Origin: Bacteroidales bacterium
Lineage (GTDB): Bacteria; Bacteroidota; Bacteroidia; Bacteroidales; P3
Assembly: GCA_024685285.1 (NCBI GenBank)
Contig: JAIKVZ010000004.1
Coordinates: 1-48,926, forward strand
DNA: 48,926 nucleotides
Direction of reading: 5' to 3'
Positions 1 to 8,237 of the stretch are shown here, piece after piece. The position numbers and the translations under genes are program-made. Below the pieces are notes generated by a model. That model did not search any database. It was not told the DNA's origin and worked only from the letters and a program-made list of their open reading frames with translations. Within the stretch, counting starts at the first letter, position 1; each line of letters begins with the position of its first letter.

Positions 1-1
1 T

Positions 2-589
2 GTCGCCCCCCGTTTCTGCATCTTCCTTGCCGCAACATACGATCCGCTGTATTGGCATGCCGATTTCCGCAGCATAGTATATCCCAACCGCTCGTTTGTT
101 CCAATAATTGTAACACCAACAGACACAACAACCGACAGGGCGTGGAGGTACATGTCCTGGGATACGGCAAGGTACAATTATAAGGTTGACGAGACTCCCA
201 ACGGGAGATATCGCAACTATGATTCCCCATTCCTTTTCCCCATTCTGACCCCGCCGCCTGCGCCGGACACCACGACGGTGAACGATTCGACGCAGACGCC
301 GGACAGCACCGGCACCGGTGATGACACCAACGCCGCCGTGCTGCCGTCCGACCTTATGCAGAGCTTCGTCACCATCTCGCCCAACCCGGCCGCCGACAGG
401 GTGCAGGTGCTCTCGTCGTTCGGGCTTGTGGCCATAGAGGTATACGATGCCGACGGCCGCCAGGTGCACGCCGAGAAGGTGTCGGGCTTGGCCAGGACTA
501 TCGACACAGGCCATTGGCCCCGTGGCATATACATGCTGCACATAACCACCCCCTACGGCTCTGCAGTGCGCAAATTGGTGCTGCGCTGA
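2..589 (+). CDS. T9SS cargo protein, C-terminal part (5' truncated by window edge)
   Basis: The frame is open from base 2 with no stop before the TGA at 587-589, so the gene begins outside the window. About 195 codons are visible. The middle holds a Thr/Asp/Pro-rich linker (PDTTTVNDSTQTPDSTGTGDD) typical of secreted Bacteroidetes proteins. The last ~75 residues look like a type A T9SS sorting domain: an ISPNPA motif, a hydrophobic beta strand, YDADGRQV, an RGIYML strand, and a basic end KLVLR. Known for the family: such proteins cross the inner membrane by Sec, cross the outer membrane by the PorSS machinery, and are anchored or released after tail cleavage. The tail resembles that of the protein at 37281-38321 (shared LSSF..AIE.YDA.GR pattern), so the two are likely paralogous in this region. 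The function of the missing N-terminal part cannot be judged. Confidence 0.8.
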   Translation, partial: VAPRFCIFLAATYDPLYWHADFRSIVYPNRSFVPIIVTPTDTTTDRAWRYMSWDTARYNYKVDETPNGRYRNYDSPFLFPILTPPPAPDTTTVNDSTQTPDSTGTGDDTNAAVLPSDLMQSFVTISPNPAADRVQVLSSFGLVAIEVYDADGRQVHAEKVSGLARTIDTGHWPRGIYMLHITTPYGSAVRKLVLR

Positions 590-630
590 CCTCTCTGACA
601 AAGCACGATGTGGCAGGTTTAATAAATACG

Positions 631-639
631 TAATTTTGC
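631..639 (+). promoter_or_regulatory. Bacteroidetes -7 box (TAATTTTGC)
   Basis: It matches TAnnTTTG and lies 46 bases before the ATG at 685. No clear -33 TTTG is visible. It probably starts transcription of the membrane protein gene. Confidence 0.6.
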
Positions 640-684
640 AGATTCAAAAACGACAACCGGGACGGAGATTGAATTGAAAGCGCT

Positions 685-1944
685 ATGACAGACAAGGTTA
701 AATTCAAACTGGGAAGGCCTGAAAGGCTGTCGGACGATAGGCTCATACTGTTGATGTTCGCCGTGCTGGCAGTTATTCCACTCTTCAACGGGTTGGTACT
801 GCTCACCGAGCCTGGCGGGTTGCATTCGCCATACTACTTTGTGGGCTATTCCACAGGCTTCGGTGCCCGCAAACTTTTGGGAACCCTCTTCACCGTGTTG
901 CTGCCCGACTATGCAACCCATAAGCATCTGGTTCCTTACATTTGGGGTGCCTTGCTAATGGTTTTTCTGCTGTTTGCTTTTTATTTCAGCCGCACCTTTA
1001 AAGGCACTAACCTCAGCTCGAATCGCAACGCGCTCCCGTTTTTCTTGGCAACGACGGTCTATCTCGCCTCTTCATATAGTTTGCTCTCCTGCTATACCCT
1101 TGTTTGGTATGCCGACATTTGGCTGTACCTCTTGACATTGGTCTTTATATCTCTGTTTGCACGGTTTCGTAGCAAAGGGCTCTGGCCTGTGGCCTATGGA
1201 GTGATTGTCTTGACGGCTTGCCTTGTGCATCATATCTTCTGCTGTCTGTTTTTTCCGTTGTTTGTTGCACTATTCATACATGAAATCCTTGATGGCGACA
1301 AATTGGTGGTCAAGAACCTGCTGGCATACGGTGGAATTATTGCCGCTGTGGGTGCTCTTTTTGTATGCCTCTGGTCATTCAGCTCTATGAATATAGGATT
1401 CGAGGAGCTTAGCAGCGAGCTGAAGCAACGTGCCGACGATGTTTGCGACAGCAACCCGTGGCTATTGAATCTCTTGTATGGGTCGTCGGCAGACAACTAT
1501 CACACCATGTGGACCGAAGGCCAGTTCCCCACACGCTACTATCAGTTTCCTTTTCTGCTTTTGTTATTGTCGCCGCTGATAGCAATTTTCGTGTCGCCGT
1601 GGATAATGTGTGTACGACATGCCAAGAACCGTGTCCGGAAGGCTAAGTACTTGCTGATGCTGTGTGTGCCGACCGTGATGTTCCTGCCAGTTTTTGCTGT
1701 GGCGACAGACTATGGGCGTTGGATGATGGCCTGGTTTTTCTGTCAGGCTCTGCTGCTTTTGACGATGTACCGGATTGGCGATGTCCACATAATTGCCGCC
1801 ATGCGCACGCTCTTCAATTGGTGTCGACACCACATGGTTGTGGCGATTTTGCTTGTTGCCTATATTCTCCTGCTCCGCCTCACTCCCAACGACAACTCAG
1901 GTGTCAATGTGTTAAGTTTCGCGGCACGGCTGTTAGCCCCTTGA
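685..1944 (+). CDS. Polytopic inner-membrane protein, uncharacterised
   Basis: 419 residues with about 9-10 hydrophobic segments, the first near residues 22-43 and the last near 385-405. I do not recognise a named family. The stretch GYSTGFGARKLLGTL after the first membrane segment recalls bacterial multi-pass proteins with a YGFxxRxLxG pattern in their first periplasmic loop, some related to GT-C glycosyltransferases, but that is only a resemblance. A long soluble loop (about residues 232-285) contains DSNPWLLNLLYG. It has its own -7 promoter box 46 bases upstream and stands alone between the T9SS gene and hutU. The ATG at 685 is chosen because it follows the promoter and precedes the first hydrophobic segment by a short basic stretch. 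Confidence 0.7.
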   Translation: MTDKVKFKLGRPERLSDDRLILLMFAVLAVIPLFNGLVLLTEPGGLHSPYYFVGYSTGFGARKLLGTLFTVLLPDYATHKHLVPYIWGALLMVFLLFAFYFSRTFKGTNLSSNRNALPFFLATTVYLASSYSLLSCYTLVWYADIWLYLLTLVFISLFARFRSKGLWPVAYGVIVLTACLVHHIFCCLFFPLFVALFIHEILDGDKLVVKNLLAYGGIIAAVGALFVCLWSFSSMNIGFEELSSELKQRADDVCDSNPWLLNLLYGSSADNYHTMWTEGQFPTRYYQFPFLLLLLSPLIAIFVSPWIMCVRHAKNRVRKAKYLLMLCVPTVMFLPVFAVATDYGRWMMAWFFCQALLLLTMYRIGDVHIIAAMRTLFNWCRHHMVVAILLVAYILLLRLTPNDNSGVNVLSFAARLLAP

Positions 1945-1951
1945 TTTTATA

Positions 1952-1984
1952 TTTGGTCATTCCAATATTTTTTCGTACTTTTGC
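1952..1984 (+). promoter_or_regulatory. Promoter of hutU (TTTG ... TACTTTTGC)
   Basis: A -33 TTTG at 1952-1955 and a -7 box TACTTTTG at 1976-1983 are separated by 20 bases, near the usual Bacteroidetes spacing. The hutU ATG follows after 53 bases, leaving an A/C-rich leader. Confidence 0.7.
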
Positions 1985-2036
1985 ATTTTGAATAACATAA
2001 ACAACCAAACAATAAAACAATCAAGCATTCAATATT

Positions 2037-4037
2037 ATGACACTCGAAGAATTCCAGAAAGAATTGCGACTCGGTATCCCCGATCCGCTACCCGAACCCC
2101 AACCGTATGACCCCTCAGTCAACCATGCACCCAAGCGCAAGGACATACTGACACCAGCCGAGAAAAAGCTGGCTATTCGTAACGCCCTGCGCTATTTTCC
2201 AGCCAAATATCACAAGATGTTGGCCAAAGAGTTTGCCGAGGAGCTCAAACAGTACGGCCGTATCTATATGTACCGTCTGCGCCCAACATACAAGATGTAT
2301 GCCCGCCCCATCGACGAATATCCCGCCCGTTGCCGTCAGGCTGCCGCCATCATGTTGATGATTCAGAACAACCTCGACCCGGCTGTGGCTCAACATCCCC
2401 ACGAACTTATCACCTATGGTGGCAACGGTGCCGTGTTCCAAAACTGGGCCCAGTATCGTCTTGTTATGAAGTACCTCAGCGAGATGACCGATGAGCAGAC
2501 CCTCGTGATGTACAGCGGCCATCCCATGGGACTATATCCCAGCCACAAGGATGCCCCGCGTGTGGTTGTCACCAACGGTATGATGATTCCCAACTACAGC
2601 AAGCCCGATGATTGGGAGCGCTACAATGCCCTCGGCGTGACGCAGTACGGCCAGATGACCGCTGGTTCCTATATGTACATCGGTCCGCAGGGTATCGTCC
2701 ACGGCACCACCATCACCGTGCTCAATGCCGCTAGAAAACTTGGTGGTGGCACCGCCGGCAAGCTCTTTATCACCGCCGGTTTGGGTGGCATGAGCGGCGC
2801 CCAGCCCAAGGCCGGTGATATCGCCGGTGTGGTCTCCATCACTGCCGAAATTAATCCTGCCGCCACACAGAAACGCTATACACAAGGTTGGGTAGACGAG
2901 GTTCACGACAACCTTGACGAGCTGTTTGCAGCCGTCAACAAGTCCATCGCCGACAAGGAAGCCAAGAGTTATGCCTATCAGGGCAACGTGGTTGACCTGT
3001 GGGAGTATTGTGCCGTGAAGGGTATAAAAGTCGACCTCGGAAGCGACCAGACCTCGCTGCACAACCCGTGGGCCGGTGGCTACTATCCCGTGGGCGTCAG
3101 TTTTGAAGACGCCAAGGTGATGATGGCCGAGAAACCCGAACTTTTCAAAGAGAAGGTACAGGAGAGCCTGCGCCGCCATGTAGCTGCAGTCAACAAGCTC
3201 ACTGCCAAAGGAATGTACTTCTTCGACTACGGCAACGCTTTCCTGCTCGAGAGCAGTCGCGCTGGTGCCGACATCTGGAATGCCGACCACACCGCTTTCC
3301 GTTACCCCTCCTATGTTCAGGACATCATGGGCCCAATGTGCTTCGACTACGGCTTCGGCCCCTTCCGCTGGGTCTGCACCAGTGGCAAGCCCGAAGACCT
3401 CGACAAGAGCGACCATATAGCCATGGAGGTGTTGGGCGAGATTGCTGCCACAGCTCCCGCCGAGATTCAGCAGCAGATGCACGACAATATCCAGTGGATC
3501 CGCGGTGCCAAGGAGAATCACCTCGTGGTTGGCTCCCAAGCCCGTATACTCTATGCCGACTGCGAAGGCCGCACCAAGATTGCCGCCCGCTTCAACGAAG
3601 CTATAAAGAAGGGCGAAATCAGCGCACCCATAGTGTTGGGTCGCGACCACCACGATGTGAGTGGCACCGACAGTCCCTTCCGCGAGACTTCGAACATCTA
3701 CGACGGGTCGAATCGCTGTGCCGATATGGCCGTGCAGAACGTCATCGGCGACAGCTTCCGCGGTGCCACGTGGGTCTCTCTCCACAACGGCGGCGGCGTT
3801 GGCTGGGGCGAGGTGATGAATGGTGGCTTCGGCATGGTACTCGACGGCAGCGAGGCTTGCGACCGTCGTCTCCGCATGATGCTCCACTGGGATGTCAACA
3901 ACGGCATTTCCCGCCGCAGTTGGGCTCGAAACGAGGGCGCCATGTTCGCCATCAAGCGCGCCATGGACATCTGCCCCGAGCTCAAGGTCACCATGCCCAA
4001 CCTCGTGGAAGACAGCGTTCTCGAAGGCCTGTTCTAA
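2037..4037 (+). CDS. hutU: Urocanate hydratase (urocanase)
   Basis: 666 residues. It converts urocanate to 4-imidazolone-5-propionate, the second step of histidine breakdown, using tightly bound NAD+ as an electrophile; cytoplasmic. Seen: the NAD-binding core with GGNGAVFQNW, YSGHPMGLYPS, YGQMTAGSYMYIGPQGI and GLGGMSGAQPKAG, and the conserved FGPFRWVC segment, whose Cys (about residue 447) corresponds to the catalytic Cys of the ICW motif in other urocanases. The Bacteroidetes form is about 100 residues longer than the ~550-residue Bacillus/Pseudomonas form, and this length fits. No hutH, hutI or ftcD gene is nearby, so it is not in a hut operon here. It is followed after 3 bases by an inverted repeat that may end or stabilise its mRNA. 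Confidence 0.95.
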   Translation: MTLEEFQKELRLGIPDPLPEPQPYDPSVNHAPKRKDILTPAEKKLAIRNALRYFPAKYHKMLAKEFAEELKQYGRIYMYRLRPTYKMYARPIDEYPARCRQAAAIMLMIQNNLDPAVAQHPHELITYGGNGAVFQNWAQYRLVMKYLSEMTDEQTLVMYSGHPMGLYPSHKDAPRVVVTNGMMIPNYSKPDDWERYNALGVTQYGQMTAGSYMYIGPQGIVHGTTITVLNAARKLGGGTAGKLFITAGLGGMSGAQPKAGDIAGVVSITAEINPAATQKRYTQGWVDEVHDNLDELFAAVNKSIADKEAKSYAYQGNVVDLWEYCAVKGIKVDLGSDQTSLHNPWAGGYYPVGVSFEDAKVMMAEKPELFKEKVQESLRRHVAAVNKLTAKGMYFFDYGNAFLLESSRAGADIWNADHTAFRYPSYVQDIMGPMCFDYGFGPFRWVCTSGKPEDLDKSDHIAMEVLGEIAATAPAEIQQQMHDNIQWIRGAKENHLVVGSQARILYADCEGRTKIAARFNEAIKKGEISAPIVLGRDHHDVSGTDSPFRETSNIYDGSNRCADMAVQNVIGDSFRGATWVSLHNGGGVGWGEVMNGGFGMVLDGSEACDRRLRMMLHWDVNNGISRRSWARNEGAMFAIKRAMDICPELKVTMPNLVEDSVLEGLF

Positions 4038-4042
4038 GAAGA

Positions 4043-4095
4043 TAAGACCCATAGGGCCAATATGACATAGTAGTTGTATAATCCTATGGGTCTTA
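4043..4095. other. 13-bp perfect inverted repeat between hutU and the hydrolase gene
   Basis: TAAGACCCATAGG at 4043-4055 is exactly repeated in inverse at 4083-4095, with a 27-base spacer. No T-run follows, so it is not a classical intrinsic terminator. It fills almost the whole gap between the hutU stop (4037) and the lipoprotein start (4125). It could be a processing or stabilising hairpin in a joint mRNA, or a protein-binding site. Confidence 0.6.
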
Positions 4096-4124
4096 ATGTC
4101 TCTCACCGTTTTAGCCAACGAGTT

Positions 4125-5570
4125 ATGAATCGAATCAAGGCGTTTATAATCACCGCATTGCTTCTGCCTGTGGCAATGGGTTGCCACAGGGTGGCCGAGC
4201 CGCAGCCGCGACCCACGGCGGCCGCCGGTTATGTGGCCGTTGACGGTAATCATTTCGTGCTGGCCGACTCGGTGTGGTTTCCATTGATGATAAACTACTG
4301 TGTGCAGCTCGACACCGATGGCTCCGACACCACGCTCGTTGCCGCGCCATACTACACACCCGGCACCATGGCCGACCATTTTGCCGCGATAGCGGCCTGG
4401 GGGTTCAACAGTGTGCGCCTTTGCGCCGACCGTATGGCCGACGCCGACGTGGGCCCAGCCCTTGGGCACGCCCTGCGATGTGTGGCCGATTTGGCCGAGG
4501 ATAACGGTTTGAGGCTCATGGTGCTGCTGCGCACACCCTGGAACAGGCAGCAAGAGCAGCGCATAGCCACGGTGCTCGACTCGCTGGCTGACTGCACCGC
4601 CGTGTGGGCCTACGACTTCATGAACGAACCCCTTTATTTTGACCCCGAACCCGACCGCACCAAAAACAATGCCGTTAAGCTCGCGAGCCGGTGGCGCGGC
4701 CTGGTGCAACAACACGCCCCGCACCAGCTTTTCACCATCGGCCAAGCCGAACCAATCGAGGTGTTCGAGTGGGACCCTGCACTGCTGCCGGTCGACTTTG
4801 TTCAGGTTCACACCTACCACCCACTGCGTGTGGCAAGCGAGATGTGGTGGTATGGCCGTTATGTGGGTCGCCCTTGGATGGTTGGCGAGACCAGCCTGCC
4901 GGCCGATGGCGACTCGGTGCCAACCGAGTGGCAAGCCACATTTATGCGCGAGAGCTTTGCATGTGCCGTGGCCAACGGTGCCGCTGGCTACGGCTGGTGG
5001 GAGTTCCAGGACTTTGCCGACGGGGTCAACTTCGAAGCTCAGTACAGCGGTCTGCGTTTTGCTGACGGCACAGTCAAGCCGGCCGCTGCTGCGGTGGCAG
5101 ACCTCAAGAATGCAAAGGCGGCCAATGCTGCCGAGCATCCTGCCAACTACTACAATATGCTGGCATATAGCAACATGGCTATTTGCGGCCGCGTGGTCGA
5201 CAGTCGTGGCAACCCAATCGAGGGTGCTGTGGTGCGTGGCTGGAACGACGACTGGAGTGTGGGCATGAACACCTACACACGTGCCGACGGCTCTTTTGCG
5301 TTGTGCTGCAACGACATCTGCGTGCACTTCGAGGTGTCGGCACCATGTTACAGCCGTGCCAAGTTCAACGCACATCCTATGTTCGAGGGCGCCGAGCCCG
5401 ACCCTGGCAGCCTCCCGCAGCGCGGGCGCGAGTACCAAAGCATTGACTACAAGCCCTATCTGCTCAGAGAGGAGAGTATGCTTGCCTTCGACACGGCGCT
5501 CTTCGCCATACCGGAGTTGAGGGCTACAATCCCCACGGTAAGGCTTAAGAGGCTGGTTGCCAGCAGGTAA
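4125..5570 (+). CDS. Glycoside hydrolase (GH5-like) lipoprotein with C-terminal carboxypeptidase-regulatory-like domain
   Basis: 481 residues from the ATG at 4125. An upstream ATG at 4074 would place about 17 residues before the signal peptide and lies inside the inverted repeat, so it is less likely. The N-terminus MNRIKAFIITALLLPVAMGC is a lipoprotein signal with the Cys as residue 20. A TIM-barrel clan-A hydrolase follows: WGFNSVRLC early, YDFMNEPLYF with the probable acid/base Glu, VGETSLP with the probable nucleophile Glu, then YGWWEFQDF. Residues ~360-410 (ICGRVVDSRGNPIEGAVVRGW ... RADGSFAL) look like a CarboxypepD_reg beta-sandwich. Inference: a surface- or periplasm-facing glycan hydrolase acting on beta-linked mannans or glucans; the substrate cannot be read from the sequence. 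No SusC/SusD pair is nearby. Confidence 0.75.
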   Translation: MNRIKAFIITALLLPVAMGCHRVAEPQPRPTAAAGYVAVDGNHFVLADSVWFPLMINYCVQLDTDGSDTTLVAAPYYTPGTMADHFAAIAAWGFNSVRLCADRMADADVGPALGHALRCVADLAEDNGLRLMVLLRTPWNRQQEQRIATVLDSLADCTAVWAYDFMNEPLYFDPEPDRTKNNAVKLASRWRGLVQQHAPHQLFTIGQAEPIEVFEWDPALLPVDFVQVHTYHPLRVASEMWWYGRYVGRPWMVGETSLPADGDSVPTEWQATFMRESFACAVANGAAGYGWWEFQDFADGVNFEAQYSGLRFADGTVKPAAAAVADLKNAKAANAAEHPANYYNMLAYSNMAICGRVVDSRGNPIEGAVVRGWNDDWSVGMNTYTRADGSFALCCNDICVHFEVSAPCYSRAKFNAHPMFEGAEPDPGSLPQRGREYQSIDYKPYLLREESMLAFDTALFAIPELRATIPTVRLKRLVASR

Positions 5571-5575
5571 TAGCG

Positions 5576-5681
5576 CCTACCATCGAGTTTTGTTCGCATC
5601 CAGTCGGCGGGTCTCCGATGTCTACCCGATGTCAACCCGACCCTAACCCGAACCTAACCTATTTAAGACACTGAAACTCAG
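5576..5681 (+). repeat. 11-bp-unit dispersed repeat, copy A
   Basis: It starts 6 bases after the hydrolase stop. Four 11-bp units occupy 5614-5657: TCCGATGTCTA, CCCGATGTCAA, CCCGACCCTAA, CCCGAACCTAA. CCT, a 10-base spacer and CTGAAACTCAG (5671-5681) follow. A CCTACCATCG box at 5576-5585 is shared with copy D. The element lies between convergent genes and fills most of the 144-base gap. Confidence 0.8.
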
Positions 5682-5714
5682 TTGGTTATAGTTAAGTGCT
5701 TAATTATTTGATAA

Positions 5715-8237
5715 TCAAGTTGTTGGGATTTTTCGGGCGGTTTTGAGGACCTGCTCGGCCGTGCCGATTTTGTAGCCCTCGCTATGGTAAAGAATTTGCC
5801 CGTTGCGGTCGATAAGGACCACGAGGGGGTAGTTGCCCTTCAGATCGAGTTTGAGGGCCTGCAAAAGCTTCTGTTCCAAGGCTCCGCTGCGGTGGGCTAT
5901 GTCGGTGTTGGCAAGGTGCCAGTCGGCCATGCCTATGGTGGCCGGGCCCACCATGAGGGTCATGCCGCCCCAGTTGCGCATTTCGGGTTGCAGGGCTTGC
6001 AACTCCACCACAAGGTGTTTGGATGGCTCGCCGTAGTTGCCGAGGTTGATATAGAGCATGCCCTCGGTGCCGGCGTAGTCGGCCAGGGTGGCGCCGTCGA
6101 AGAGCTCCATATTGGGGTCGAGAGCCGGCAGCTGGTCGTCGCGGGCCGTCAAAGCGGGTATTACTATCTCGCGTGTTAGGCTTTGCCCTTCGGCCAGTTC
6201 AAAGAAGTCGAGGCGTGAGCGAACAGTGCCGTCGGGGTAGCGGTTGCCGGTACTGAGGCAATAAATGCCTGGTTCGAGCTCAATGGTGGCAGGGAATGTG
6301 GCCATGCGGGGGTCGTCCTCGAAATCGAAGGTGCGCAGGTCGCCGTTTTCTAATTTGGCGAGGGTGAAATGGGGCCAGTAAACGGGCTTTGCAGGCTCCT
6401 TGCCACGGTAGGTGAGGGTTAATTTAGCATTGTTAGTTGTACTAGAGCTACTAGTCATACTAGAAAAATTAGTAATCTGCCAAACTTTTCCATTCCAAGC
6501 ATAGAGGGTGTTGGTGGCATTGTCGAGGTAGGCAGGTACGCCGGCGGCGCGGCAGGCGGCCACGAAGAAGATATCGCGGCTGTGGCGGTCGGCATGGCGC
6601 AACTTGTAGACACCGCGTGGCGACAACGGGACACCGAAGTAGTTGCTCGTGTCGTCGACGGTGATGCTGTCTATTGTCCATTGGCGAATTCCCTCGGCCG
6701 TCATGCCTTTGAAATTGGCCAGCTCCTGGCGGTAGGGGCGCACCATCTCGTTGCTGATACGTGCAGGGAGGAGCCCTCGCTGATATGTCGATAGGTTTAT
6801 GTCTTGGTACATCTCGGGTGTTGTCCAGTGGGCTTCAAGTGTGACGGCGGTGATGTCGCGCAGGTCTTTGTCGCTGTAGGTCGACAGGTAGGTGTCACAG
6901 TCGGGGTGGGCAGCAATAAACTTCTCGATCTCTGCCCAGTTGCCTTCGCTTTTGCGGACGAAGGGGTTGGGGCTGTCGCTGTGGAACGTAGCTGTGTAGG
7001 CGGTGCGCAGCGAGTCTTCATAGGCCAGACGTTTGGCGTTGGCGGCGGTCTCCTCGTCGGTGGACACCTCCTTGGGTTCGCCAGCCACAGGAGGAACCAT
7101 CTCAAAGTTGAGAGTTGAGAATTGAGAGTTGGGAGTTGAAGGTAGGGTCAATGTCAAGGTACTGTCTTGACGCACGTCGAGTTTCTCGAAGGCGTAGCGC
7201 TCGCCGTCGGTGGCCCAGATGAGCAGGTCGCCGAGGCCGGTGGTGAGGCCGGCGCAGCCGCGGCTGTCGGTGGTTTGAGTCGACAAGGGGTAGTATTCGG
7301 CGTAGTTGTAAATCTTGAATCTGACCTTGGCGTCCTCGACTGGCTTGCCTTCAGGGTCGAGCACGGTGACGGTGACGTGGCGTGTGGGGGCATAGTGGCT
7401 TAACAGGTTGAGCTCGCTGTAGAGACCGGTGCGGCGCACCACCTCCTCATCGCCATGGTAGCGGCCAAAGGCTTTGCTGTGCACCATCATGCAGCGTGTC
7501 GATGGCACCGAGAACCAGCCCATGTCGAGGCGTGGGTCGGGCTCGCAGGCCCCGAGGAACTTCCACTGGCCGTCGACGTAGACCTCGACCCATGCATGAT
7601 TGTCGTCGCAGTGAGCCCAGCGCGGTGTGTAGCATTGGCGGGCCGGTATGCCCACGGCGCGCATGGCGGTGACGGTGAATGTGCTCTCCTCGCCGCAGCG
7701 TCCCAAGCTGGTGCGCAGCGTGGCCAAAGGTGCCGAGGTACGGGCATCGCTGGCGCGGTAGGCCACATGCTCGTGGCACCAGTGGTTTACCTCCAAAGCT
7801 GCCTCTTCCATGGTCATGCCCTGCACGCGATCTTTGAGTTCGCGGTAAAAGACTGCGCGGGCCGAGTCGAGGTTCTCGTTGTTCACGCGGTAAACGAGCA
7901 CAAAGTGACGGAACACATCCTCTGGCACGCTGCGGCCCCAAGCCATCTCCTCGCGGGCCTGGAAGGCTCCGCGAACCTGCTCAAGAAAGAAGGCGGGCTC
8001 GTAGTCGGCCATGTCGCTCAGCGGCATATAGGCGTAGAGGAACTGCATGGCCTCGCGCTCGGCACGGTTCAGGGTGTCAAGTCTTAGTTGAGAATTGAGA
8101 GTTGAGAATTGAGACATCCTGCACTCAAAGTCGTTTTCCACCTGTTGGCGGTATTCTTTATTTGTTATAAAGTGCGGATTGCGGCCACAAGAGGCCAAAA
8201 GGACTGCGCAAAGCAGCAAGGGTAATATCTTTCTCAT
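5715..8237 (-). CDS. Large transglutaminase-domain lipoprotein with thioredoxin-like C-terminus
   Basis: 840 residues. The signal peptide ends LLASC at residue ~16, indicating a lipoprotein. Domain order: a transglutaminase core at ~140-250 with GRCGEES (Cys), DDNHAWVEVYV (His) and a following Asp (EPDPRLD); a beta-sandwich near 285-365 (VTVLDPEGKPVEDAKVRF); a second transglutaminase-like segment near 530-600 that lacks the Cys in the equivalent motif (HADRHSRDIF), so is probably inactive; a beta-rich segment; and a C-terminal thioredoxin-like fold without a CxxC (YPLVVLIDRNGQILYHSEG). Three low-complexity stretches in frame (about residues 42-51, 368-378 and 586-603) are made by 7-bp and 9-bp DNA repeats. 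It overlaps cutC by 4 bases (ATGA) and is co-transcribed with it. Substrate unknown; a role in peptide or cell-surface remodelling is inference. Confidence 0.75.
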   Translation of the reverse strand: MRKILPLLLCAVLLASCGRNPHFITNKEYRQQVENDFECRMSQFSTLNSQLRLDTLNRAEREAMQFLYAYMPLSDMADYEPAFFLEQVRGAFQAREEMAWGRSVPEDVFRHFVLVYRVNNENLDSARAVFYRELKDRVQGMTMEEAALEVNHWCHEHVAYRASDARTSAPLATLRTSLGRCGEESTFTVTAMRAVGIPARQCYTPRWAHCDDNHAWVEVYVDGQWKFLGACEPDPRLDMGWFSVPSTRCMMVHSKAFGRYHGDEEVVRRTGLYSELNLLSHYAPTRHVTVTVLDPEGKPVEDAKVRFKIYNYAEYYPLSTQTTDSRGCAGLTTGLGDLLIWATDGERYAFEKLDVRQDSTLTLTLPSTPNSQFSTLNFEMVPPVAGEPKEVSTDEETAANAKRLAYEDSLRTAYTATFHSDSPNPFVRKSEGNWAEIEKFIAAHPDCDTYLSTYSDKDLRDITAVTLEAHWTTPEMYQDINLSTYQRGLLPARISNEMVRPYRQELANFKGMTAEGIRQWTIDSITVDDTSNYFGVPLSPRGVYKLRHADRHSRDIFFVAACRAAGVPAYLDNATNTLYAWNGKVWQITNFSSMTSSSSTTNNAKLTLTYRGKEPAKPVYWPHFTLAKLENGDLRTFDFEDDPRMATFPATIELEPGIYCLSTGNRYPDGTVRSRLDFFELAEGQSLTREIVIPALTARDDQLPALDPNMELFDGATLADYAGTEGMLYINLGNYGEPSKHLVVELQALQPEMRNWGGMTLMVGPATIGMADWHLANTDIAHRSGALEQKLLQALKLDLKGNYPLVVLIDRNGQILYHSEGYKIGTAEQVLKTARKIPTT
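6424..6477 (-). repeat. 9-bp-period CTA-anchored tandem repeat inside a CDS
   Basis: Read on the minus strand, CTA recurs every 9 bases: CTAATTTTT, CTAGTATGA, CTAGTAGCT, CTAGTACAA, CTAACAATG, CTAAATTAA. It encodes the Ser/Thr/Asn-rich peptide NFSSMTSSSSTTNNAKL in frame and is much more AT-rich than the surrounding gene. Confidence 0.7.
7105..7139 (-). repeat. 7-bp tandem repeat (TTGAGAR) inside a CDS, copy 2
   Basis: Plus-strand units from 7108: TTGAGAG, TTGAGAA, TTGAGAG, TTGGGAG, TTGAAGG. On the coding strand it gives STPNSQFSTLNFE between the beta-sandwich and the following region. The same heptamer occurs at 8088-8115. Confidence 0.75.
8086..8115 (-). repeat. 7-bp tandem repeat (TTGAGAR) inside a CDS, copy 1
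   Basis: Plus-strand units from 8088: TTGAGAA, TTGAGAG, TTGAGAA, TTGAGAC. It encodes SQFSTLNSQL at residues ~42-51 of the transglutaminase lipoprotein, just after the signal peptide region. Three heptamers equal seven codons, so the array keeps frame in blocks of 21 bases. Confidence 0.75.

Noticed and set aside
2532..5438. A 968-codon open frame on the minus strand opposite hutU and the hydrolase
   Set aside because: It mirrors two well-supported plus-strand genes that happen to share a frame; the absence of TTA, CTA and TCA codons keeps the mirror frame open. Its product is rich in His, Val and Gly without any motif.
5614..5657. 11-bp arrays considered as CRISPR
   Set aside because: Units are 11 bp and directly adjacent with no spacers; no cas genes.
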